Shown here piece by piece: positions 19,057 through 27,230 of a DNA stretch of 27,230 bases; positions within the stretch are counted from its first letter, which is position 1; each line of letters starts with the position of its first letter. The stretch comes from Didymodactylos carnosus (taxonomy: Eukaryota > Rotifera > Eurotatoria > Philodinida > Philodinidae). Below the pieces are notes generated by a model. It saw only the letters and a program-made list of their open reading frames with translations. It was not told the origin of the DNA and made no database searches. The stretch spans positions 1-27,230 of the forward strand of contig CAJNOQ010001964.1 of the NCBI GenBank assembly GCA_905250885.1, in the 5' to 3' direction. Both the position numbers and the translations under genes were made by a program.

Positions 19057-21270
19057 TTATTTTTTTATGTCATTCATCGTTGTCGTCGTCTCTTTTTCTC
19101 GTTTTAATTTTAATCGTCGCTCTAAATCATCCATTTCAGCTTGTAATTTTAAGATATCGCCTTCATTAAACTCGCCAACCTCTAAATCATCATCATTCGT
19201 TTCATCATCTGTTTGATCAAATATATCGCTAACATCAATGTCTTCGTCATCCTCTCCGAATGAATTCTCAGTCTCCTACAATGATATAAATATTTTCATT
19301 AATGATGATTCTACACTATAAGCGACAAAAAAAACTTAAATATAATACGATGTGTTTAAAAGTGCAGATATTGGAAGTTAAAAGTCAATAAACATGAATA
19401 CCAGACAGATTTTCTCCTCATGTGTTATTGTTTTCTTGTTCTAAATAGACAGACAATGTCGCTATACCTGAGTTTGTTCCGGTAGAGACAATCGATCTTT
19501 TTTATTATTATTCATTGTTATCGACGATGTACCATAACCACCATTTGATGATGAAGACACAGGCGATAATGAACTAAATGACGAGCAGGCAGGTGTTGGC
19601 TGTTGAATAATAACAGAATTATCACTTGGTGGTGGCGGTGTTATGGTATTTGTTGTTAAACTTTTTACTGGATCACCATCCGTTTTTTGAACAAATCTGA
19701 CAGTTGGAATAACTGTTGATGGTGATGAGTGAAATTTAATAGATGTTGACTCATTTGCTGACACACGAGACGTTAATTTAAATTTAGGAGATATGGAACG
19801 AATTTTTTGGTTATTATTTTGATGCGATCGTCTAGTTGTTGATGAATAAAAGTTTGTAGATGATGAACGATGTAAATTATTGGATCGAATCTAAAAGTAA
19901 TTTTAATAAAAATATCAGATGATTGACTAGTTCATTGTCAATTATCTTGCCCTATCGTCAATTGTAGATGAGTGGACATGTTTATTATGACTAGACGAAT
20001 TTGTTGTCGCTGATGACGACAATTGGCGATGAATATTCATTGTCGATGATCGATTTTTTTCTTTATTATTATTATTATTATTATTCTCCACACATTTTCC
20101 TTTTGTTTCTCGACGGTTTGATGAAGAGGACGACTGTTTACTGTTGATATCTAAGTAATAAAAATTCAATAAGATTGATTTTTTCTATGCATTATTTTTA
20201 AAAGTCTCTTCCATGTCACGTTCTCCACACTTTTCAATTGTGTTAAATAGTGAACAGAGACGTTACTTACGATTGTTACTACGTTACTTACGATTGTTAC
20301 TATCTGATGTCCGCAGTTTATTTCTACTGTTAGACTTGGATTGTTTAATCGATGTTAATGTTTTTTTCATTTGATCATTTCGTGCTTTCATGTACACTTT
20401 CATTTTATCCAATTTTTGTCTCAATTTACTACATAACATTTTGATTTGTTGTTGATTTTCTTCACCACTATCAGCACTACTCGTTCCATTTGTACTATCT
20501 AATACATCATCAGTGGTTGTATCGTTTGATTTTTTTTTATTTGTTTCATCTTCTAGTCCTTTGATTTCCATTTTTGTTGTAATATAATCAATTTGTAAAT
20601 TAACACGTCGCTCATGTTTTTTCAACGTGTCTAGTTGTTGTTTTAATTTTGTACGTTCATGTTTCAATAATTTTTTATTGTTACTATTAGATGTCATTAA
20701 TCTTTTTTCTTTATCTTCAATTTGCTGTGTAACATCATGTATTTTTTTATTTGTAGTTTGAGTTTCTTTTTGTAGCACAACTAATACTGACTGCGAATCA
20801 CGATGATCGGCCAAGACAGGATACGGTAATTTTATTTGGTGTTGTTGTTGTTGTGATTGATGAAGAGGTTTTTTGACGGAGGTTTCTGATCTTGATGCAT
20901 GCGGCTTTGTACTAGATTGGCCAAACGAATCAGTCGACAAAGAAATACGTTTGTTTGGTGTGTCTAATGGAAGTCGTTTTCGTTTTCCATCGTATTTTGA
21001 ATAGGATTGATCAAATGATATTATTGAATTTGAAGATGAACTTGAAAACGAGCTATGAGAAGATGTAGATGAAGTTGAAGAGGATCTTGAACTGGTAGAA
21101 CTTAGGGAGGAGCATGAAGAATTTGATCGACTACTTTTTCTAATATTATCACTAGAAGAATCCATTGGTGATTTCTGCTCATATGATGAATAAGACGTTT
21201 TATAATCGGTGTAAGAAGGCATTGATGCAGTATGATGATTGCGTTGTTTGTCAACAAATAATGAAGCCAT
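19057..21270 (-). CDS. Unrecognised Ser-rich coiled-coil protein with PYPV motif (copy 1)
   Basis: Exons 20292-21270, 19951-20150, 19468-19890 and 19057-19275 join in phase to 606 aa. I do not recognise the family. Residues 35-82 are almost all Ser/Thr. Residues 147-158 read KLPYPVLADHRD, and are followed by predicted coiled coil at about 160-245 and 274-310, rich in Lys/Gln. Then comes a Ser/Asn-rich stretch with a seven-Asn run, a Pro/Ser section, and an acidic end (SFGEDDEDIDVSDIF) leading into a short coil, LKLQAEMDDLERRLKLKREK. Charge and low complexity suggest a nuclear scaffold or RNA-related protein (inference only). Intron 2 is GC-AG. The donor of intron 1 lies in a 21-bp tandem duplication. 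The frame is open upstream of the ATG to an acceptor at 21296-21297; a possible 47-nt exon at 21439-21485 would fit its phase, so the N-terminus may be longer. It shares its motif and coil with the gene at 22338-25867. Confidence 0.65.
19891..19950 (-). other. GC-AG intron
   Basis: Read on the minus strand, exon ...GATAGG is followed by GCAAGATAATT and the intron ends TTACTTTTAG. No GT donor exists nearby, and both flanking exons are phase 0 here, so the GC-AG join keeps the frame open (…TIDDR-IRSNNL…). GC donors with the AAG extension are the usual minor variant of U2 introns. Confidence 0.65.
20261..20302. repeat. 21-bp perfect tandem duplication over a splice donor
   Basis: Two identical 21-bp units, 20261-20281 and 20282-20302, each containing the minus-strand donor AATC-GTAAGT. 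The exon-proximal donor keeps the frame; use of the distal copy would add 21 nt and reach a TAA at once (CGT AAG TAA). Confidence 0.85.
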
Positions 21271-21297
21271 ACAATAAGAGGGTAGACCGATGGATCT

Positions 21298-22337
21298 AAA
21301 AAGACAGATTGATTGTATATATTATACGGATCGCTATCTTATAAGTCTCCTTCCATCCTCCAAAAAAAACACTGAAATTATTATCTTTTAGCCGCTGAAA
21401 GAAACATTTTTACGTTCACAAAAATAACTAATACATACCTGCTGACTTTGAGAACTAAACCAGTTTTTAAGTCATTGTTATTAAACTAAAATAATATAAT
21501 AATTCATAAAAAATAATTTGTTCTCTTTTCTCCACAATATCCATCTAAAACGAGACAGTTCTGGTACACATTGTTCAGAATGAAGTGTAAGAATGAGAGA
21601 GAGAGAGAGAAAAAAAAACTATTAAGGTGATAATAAAACTTAAATACTCAGGAAATCTGTTTGTTCATTTAAGAGAAAAAGGTAGAACAACAAGTAGAAA
21701 GAACATTGGTACAATATATAGCAAAACTCGAAACAGAAAAACTAAACAGTATAACAAGTACTTGAAACAAATCGTATCATATACATTTTAGATAGGAAAA
21801 ATAAAAATAAACAAACAATGACTACGGCAAACCCTCGATCTGGTATCAGATCGTGAGTGTTTAAAGTTATCTACATAAAGAAATTATACTAACAAAAACC
21901 GTCATTATCAAAACGAGGACGAATCGCTTTTTTAATAAATCACTAGCAAATCAACGACATCGAACGTAAATTCGCGTATTATATGGAATTCACATCTAGA
22001 TAAAACATTAATAAATGTCGCTTTACATTTTGCTTATCACTTATATAAAAAAAAGAAAAATGCAGTATAAAAAAGGTGGAGTAAATAATGATGTTTCGGT
22101 GAAACATCTGAAATCTTGATTTTTCGTTTTTCAGAAGCCCGATAGAAACTTGGACAACTTTTCTGTCATAAATCTTTAAAGTTTTACAAAATTAATGCAT
22201 AAACCAAGAATCTGCATGATTTACGAGTAAAAATACTTCCTGTCAGATTTCCTTGTTTCCTATTTCTAACTAAACTAACACTGGAATTGAATCCTGAGAA
22301 GGTAGTTACCGGGATAAAATCATCGAATTATTCTAGA
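21298..22337. other. Intergenic or 5' region of the 19057-21270 gene
   Basis: No long coding frame. It holds a GA microsatellite at 21595-21610 and candidate minus-strand 5' exons of the downstream gene: 21439-21485 (flanked by TTATTTTAG and GTATGT, open in the needed phase), and an ATG at 21542-21544 directly after GTTTTAG. These are compatible with extra 5' exons but cannot be proven from sequence. Confidence 0.35.
21595..21610. repeat. GA dinucleotide microsatellite
   Basis: Eight uninterrupted GA units, followed by a run of A. Read on the minus strand it is a CT-rich tract. Confidence 0.85.
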
Positions 22338-25300
22338 TTAGCAACTGTAAAGTATCGTGTTTAACGAAACGTATGATGTTGGTACTGCTAGTGATACAAA
22401 GGATACATTGTTCTCTGTTTGTTGTTTTTGAGTTGAAAATGATGAAAATGTTCGTTCAACTCGTCTTGTCGGTTTTCCTAAATAAGTAAAACGGTTTAAA
22501 CTCGGTAATATTAATGTTACTTTGGTATTTTTTGATGTCTGTATTTTATTGTGTTGTTGTTGCTGTTGTCCATTATGTTTAATAGTTCCATCTTGTGACT
22601 GTGGTTCTTGTTGCTCCTGCTTCAATTTATTCTCGTTCCAATTATCAATATCAATTAATGAATTGTCTTCATCAAATAAGCCTCCTCTCGTAAAATTACT
22701 CATATCACCACCATCAATTGATAAATTATTGTCGTCGCTGTCGTAATCATCATCGTGTTCGTCGCCACTTAATTTCAGCAGTTCATTAATATCATTATGA
22801 GTTAATGAATTAAGAATTTTTCTAGCTTGAATTAGATTATCTTCTGGCGTTGAGATTACTGGTGTTTTTGGTATTGTTGATGATTGTGTAGTAAACTGTT
22901 CGAAAATTGATGAAAACGACTTTGATGTAGGTGTTATGGGAGTTGTCGTTTGTTGTTGGTTATTTTCAAAGGTTTTTGGATGGTGTTGTTGAGATAATAA
23001 ATTAGAATTTCCATGAAATGTTGAAAGAAAATCAGCTAAATTCGGATGCGTTGAAGATGATGAGTTATTCAATAGATATCTGTTCATTAATGGATTCAAA
23101 TTTGTATTATCTGCAGATAGAAAGTTTATCATATTAAACGGAAACATAGGTGGACCTGTTGCTGGAGGTGATGGATTAACAACACTACCATTTTCATTTT
23201 CATTTTCATAATCCATTGATTCTGGCTCGATGCTCAAGTCTAAACAAATAAATTATCTGTATAGCACGTTAGTAAACCGAAAATAAAAGCCAGGCTTTCT
23301 TTTGAACTGCTATTATAGAAATAGATGATTTCTAATTAATGACATCAAATAAAAGAAGTGACGCAGCACTCGTAGCAACTTTAACAGGGAAAAAAAATAA
23401 AAATATCTTCACATATTGTATCAGTAACTTCAAACTCCATGTCCTCAACTCTCTTTCCGTAAAGATCATTACCTTCTGTAACATTTGTTTTATTGTTAGA
23501 ATTTACATTAATACCAAGCTTTTTTTGTGCTTCAAATGTTAGCGCTTTCAATATCGGATTTGTTTCCATTAATGAATTATTTAAAAAACTTTGCTCTAAT
23601 TGCATAGCAACTTGAAATTTCAAATCATCATTTCGGTCCAATAAATTTTCTTTTATTTCTGTTGTAAAATCATTATTATTTGTTTTCTTGTTGTTTTTCT
23701 TCTTTTTTCGACGTTTTCGATTTGTTCGCGTGGCTGTCGTAGTCGCTCCGTCTGTCTCCATTTTTTTGCTCTCTAGCTGTGATTTGTTCGTTGTCGGACC
23801 AACATTTAATAAATTAGTAACACGTGATTTAATGGTGTTTAATGTTGATGGCATCAATGTACCCATGGGTGGTGGTGGAACAGAGAAATCAAAATGATAA
23901 TGGGATGATGGTGGCAATTTTTTAAAATCTGGATCTGATATTTGGGCATTTGGTACTGTACGTATGTCACTTTGTGATGAGCAAACAGGTACTTGTGGTT
24001 GTTGTTGTCGTATAACTTCATTCCGACGATGTTTTTGTTTTTGTTTATCTTCATCATCCATTTCACTCTCTGAATCAGTATGAAACATTGTTTTTCTTCC
24101 AGTCACTTTTAACAAATCTTTTGGTGATAATTGTTCTTCTGCTGACTCGTTTGTTTCATCAACATTATTAATTTCTTTTTCGTGGTATTGTGTCGATTCA
24201 AATGAATTATTGTGATTTGTTGTTGCATTTTCGTTTAAATAATTTCTGTTTTCTATTTTCATAAATGAATGTAATTTATGCACATCTTTAATTAACGATT
24301 GCATTTTTTTCTTTGCTTGTTCTTTCTCTCGTTGTGTTTTACATTTTGTTCGTTTTAGTTTTTCAATTTTAATACGTCCATTAATATATTCAATTTGTTT
24401 ATGCAAACGTTTTATTTGCTGCTGCATATTGTCATAATCATTATTATTCGTAGCATTTGTTTGTTCAAATAATAAATGATTGCATTTTTGTTCTGATTGA
24501 CGTAATTTATCTTTTAAAATACGATTTATTGTATCTAAATCGCGATTATCATTTATAACAGGATAAGGAAATTTGATATTAGCAAAAGGAGTTGATGGAG
24601 TTGTATGTTCATTGAGTGCTTCTTGTGTAGCGAACGATGTTTGTTTGATGAGTGTCGATGGATCACGTTCGTATGGCATACTACTATCGATAATATCACG
24701 ATCTTTTAATGACAAACGATTTAAATTTGACGGAGAACGTGTGGGACTACGATTATTTAAAGTTGAATTATCCGTTAAATCCAAATAAGATGTTGAACGT
24801 TGTTGTGAAGATTTCAGTGCTGCTTTTAATCCACGACTCGTTAATGCAGATGTCGGAATTCCACCCGTACCAAATTGATCGAAATCATTAAGTTTAATAC
24901 TATCACTGGGTTCGTCCAAATCGCGATATAATTTTTGACTGAATGAAGTACTGAAAGAAAACGAATATAGCCATGAGAAACAAAAGTGAGAAAATGGTTC
25001 ATACAAAAACACATTGAATTAAAAAAGACAGATTTGGTCTGATAAACTACACATTCTTCATCTTCAAAGATGAAACATCATTCAGGCAGGCATTGTTACA
25101 CATAAAAAACAGGTAGAAAGATTTTGTCAAGAAATCCCATCATACTTGGCCTTTTCTGACTTCTTGTTTTCTTGTGGTGGTGATGTTGATTGCGATCTTG
25201 ATCTACTCCTAGAAGATGATGTTTTTAGTCTCTGTCGATGTTGTGACCGCCTAGTAGGGCGAGTATGATGATGAGATGATTTGTGACGATGTGTTTCGGG

Positions 25301-25867
25301 TTGACGTTGCGAAATAGAAGGCTGGTTTGTCCGTTTTTCTTGGTTACTAGGTTCTTTTAAAGTAGAATTTTCAGATGCTGCTGTGACTGTCGTTGTAATC
25401 TGACGTTCTGGAGTTGGACTATGGCTCAAACGTGCTTTTATATTTGTGATCCGTGTTTGAACAGTTAGACAACGTTCACGCATATTTTTTATTTCTTTTA
25501 ATAAACGTTTTTTAGCTTCGATATCAGCATCTTTCATTTCATCACGTAATTTTAATGCTCGTTTAAATAAATTTGTACGTTTTTCTTTCAATTTTAAATA
25601 TTCTTGCTTTGGACTTAAACGTGCTGTTTCATTGTTGTCAAAATCATCTTCATCCTCTTTTGTGATAGTGACTTCATTGTTCGCTTTTCCTCCATCTTCT
25701 TTTTCTTTTTTCCTATTTTCAGAATCTGAACCGTCTTCATCACTTGTATCGCTGCTATCCGAACTGGACGCATTCGATGATTCACTATCGTCATCACTCG
25801 AACTCGATTCTTCCTCGTCTTCATCATTCTTTTTTTCATTTGTCATGTCATTTGGTTCTTCTTTCAT
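22338..25867 (-). CDS. Unrecognised acidic/coiled-coil protein with PYPV motif (copy 2)
   Basis: Three large open blocks, 25146-25867, 23473-24950 and 22338-23239, can be joined in phase (2, then 1) to 1033 aa. The middle block has no ATG near its beginning and starts at a clear acceptor (TTTCTTTCAG), so it needs an upstream exon. The first block offers GTATGA at 25140-25145 before its own stop, and AAG-GTAATG at 23473 links to the third block; a donor at 23413 is an alternative giving 1053 aa. Exon 1 encodes a Ser/Asp/Glu-rich N-terminus, a basic coil (about 85-150) and an Arg-Ser-rich tail resembling SR proteins. Exon 2 has KFPYPVINDNRD (367-378), coil to about 490, a Pro-rich part and a basic cluster (NRKRRKKKKNNKK) that looks like a nuclear localisation signal. 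Exon 3 is Asn/Gln/Ser-rich with an acidic patch. No family recognised. The blocks could instead be two or three genes. Confidence 0.5.
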
Positions 25868-25875
25868 TGTTTACT
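25868..25875 (-). promoter_or_regulatory. Splice acceptor 6 nt before the start codon
   Basis: On the minus strand TTTATGGTAG is followed by TAAACA and the ATG at 25867. It is the same arrangement as in NCBP3 and the copper transporter: a trans-splice acceptor or the end of a 5' UTR intron. The pyrimidine tract is weaker here. Confidence 0.4.
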
Positions 25876-27230
25876 ACCATAAACAAAAATAAAGTTTAAG
25901 ATTATGCGAACGAAAGATATTTGCTTAACTTACAATTTGTGGATACGGTTTTATTATCGAAAAACTAAAGTAAAATATGAAATCTGAAAAAGCAAACAAT
26001 AAACAATCAAACGAGTTGATTGTAAGAAATGTAATTTGATCTATCGACTGTAAAATAAGCCACAAGCTATGATTAAACGGTTCAAACATCAACCCGCTAT
26101 GTTATGTCAAGAAACAGTTTCAAAGCTATAAAAAAAAGCATAGTTCGTTGCAGTAGAGATAATATATTAATTTTCATTGATTATGTAACTTCTTTCAGTT
26201 TCCAAAATGATTAAGTATAAGAAGATAAGGATAAAAATTCATAAGGAATAGTCGGATTATAAAAACCTACGCAAAAGCGCAAGATTAATCTATTTTCTGT
26301 TACGTCTGTTTTTCGCGTTTTATAGTAATGGTGATGTGATAATTAACTTTATTGATTTATGGAAGCAATTAGGTAGCAGGTGGATCACGAATCAAAATTT
26401 CTCCTGTACCTCCGTCATTGATGTCCTTAGCAAACTCTGGCTAAGTTGGCTTTTAGATCAAAGAAGTTTAAAAGTAAAATATTTACACCTGTCTATAGTT
26501 ACAAATAGAGCAACAATGATAGGGATCTCTACTTTCCATGTATGAATATTTCCCACTTTCATTGGTGAGATTACTACAGTGCGTCTCGTAGAACAGAAAA
26601 AGATGTAGTGATCCATAACAGACAGAGATCACATTTACGATTCATTCTCATCATGAATGTAGCTGTCTTCACTAAACAATCCAGGCCAGTATCATACCGC
26701 AGTTATTGCTTTACAATCAATTAACTGCTAAAAAAACTTCATACCGACAGAAAATAAAGAGAGTCACTTTTTCGTATTCAGCACACTCGATAACCCAGAA
26801 GATTTTCTATCTTTGGCGATCCCGTCAAAATCCTCAGTTACTAATACATATTGACTCCGAACTAAGTCGAAATTCGGATACAGCATGTCATTTTATGAGT
26901 AATTTAGTACTTTTCTCCGTTCCGGACCCTAGTCAGATGATAGGATTTTGACGGGATTTCTGGAAAACCGTCACAAGAAACACCATCTGGCCAAAGTCAA
27001 TACCCTGCGCCTTTTGTAGCACTAGTCGAGTGGTGTGTGGACTAACAAGATCTCGAAGAACCAACGGGTAGTTTTCGAGAGAGGAGACCGGGAAGGGCCA
27101 AAATAGGTCTCACGGCTACGCTTACCATAAAGAAGTAAAAAGTGCTAGAGACTTCATTGTTGCGTCATATGACCAAACTTGGAAGCCGTTTTCATTTGAA
27201 TATAAATAAAGTTATGTTTTGTTGGGTTTT
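25876..27230. other. Intergenic, no gene recognised
   Basis: Short plus-strand frames at 26336-26545 and 26706-26951 have no motif. From about 26340 to the end base composition becomes less AT-rich than the surrounding intergenic DNA, which often marks transposon-derived sequence here, but no transposase or reverse-transcriptase motif is readable. The inverted repeat at 26819-26957 is listed separately. Confidence 0.45.
26819..26957. repeat. 16-bp perfect inverted repeat, 139-bp span
   Basis: ATCCCGTCAAAATCCT at 26819-26834 is repeated inverted at 26942-26957. Pairing does not continue clearly inward. It could be the ends of a tiny MITE or a remnant of a larger element; no target duplication was found. 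Confidence 0.55.

Noticed and set aside
22522-23897. Plus-strand frames such as 22522-22746 and 23688-23897 (also 25632-25892)
   Set aside because: Antisense shadows of Gln/Asp/Ser-rich codon runs in the minus-strand genes; their Cys/Ser/Phe-rich translations have no family likeness.
24951-25012. Start of the middle block of the 22338-25867 gene at a GTG at 25012
   Set aside because: A GTG start is not credible in a nuclear gene, and the stretch is the pyrimidine-rich end of an intron closing in TTTCTTTCAG.
1-27230. tRNA, rRNA, CRISPR arrays or bacterial operons
   Set aside because: No box A/box B pair with a foldable tRNA, no rRNA-like stretch and no regularly spaced repeats were seen; genes are spliced and eukaryotic.

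Overview
The window is eukaryotic DNA: AT-rich, with protein genes split by many short introns (mostly 52-75 bp, a few 88-233 bp) that obey GT-AG. Conserved animal genes, compact spacing, a bacterial-type D-lactate-dehydrogenase relative carrying an intron, one decayed gene copy beside intact ones, and many small non-autonomous transposons together suggest a small-genome invertebrate, most likely a bdelloid rotifer. That assignment is inference; nothing in the sequence names the species.

Layout. 1-3105: no recognisable gene. 3141-4681 (+): a two-exon gene of the D-lactate dehydrogenase fold whose active-site and cofactor residues have been lost. 4696-5233: a DNA transposon with 32-bp terminal inverted repeats, starting 14 bp after that gene's stop. 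5672-7886 (-): nuclear cap-binding protein subunit 3 (NCBP3), seven exons, 536 aa. 8024-9997 (-): CIAO3/NARFL, the cytosolic iron-sulfur assembly factor, ten exons, 476 aa, the same length as the human protein. Only 137 bp separate CIAO3 from NCBP3, with a poly(A) signal and then a splice acceptor touching the NCBP3 ATG, an operon-like layout. 10197-11780 and 12449-13380: two clusters of nested transposons, one containing a 400-bp hAT-type element with a perfect 8-bp target duplication. 13799-14503 (-): a CTR/SLC31 copper transporter, four exons, 153 aa. 15844-18002 (-): a WDR70 pseudogene with several frameshifts and three clear in-frame stops. 19057-21270 and 22338-25867 (-): two long, low-complexity, coiled-coil genes that I do not recognise but which share a PYPV-[LI]-x-D-x-RD motif followed by matching coiled coils, so they are probably paralogues. 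25874-27230: no gene seen, apart from a small inverted repeat.

The recognisable genes are housekeeping functions (mRNA cap binding and export, Fe-S cluster delivery, copper uptake) and do not form one pathway. All protein genes except the dehydrogenase-like one lie on the minus strand. In six genes a pyrimidine tract plus AG lies 0-35 nt upstream of the start codon. This fits spliced-leader trans-splicing (reported in rotifers) or very short 5' UTR exons. Exon joins given below were checked by hand for reading-phase continuity and, where a family is known, against remembered human or bacterial homologues. No alignment or transcript data were available.
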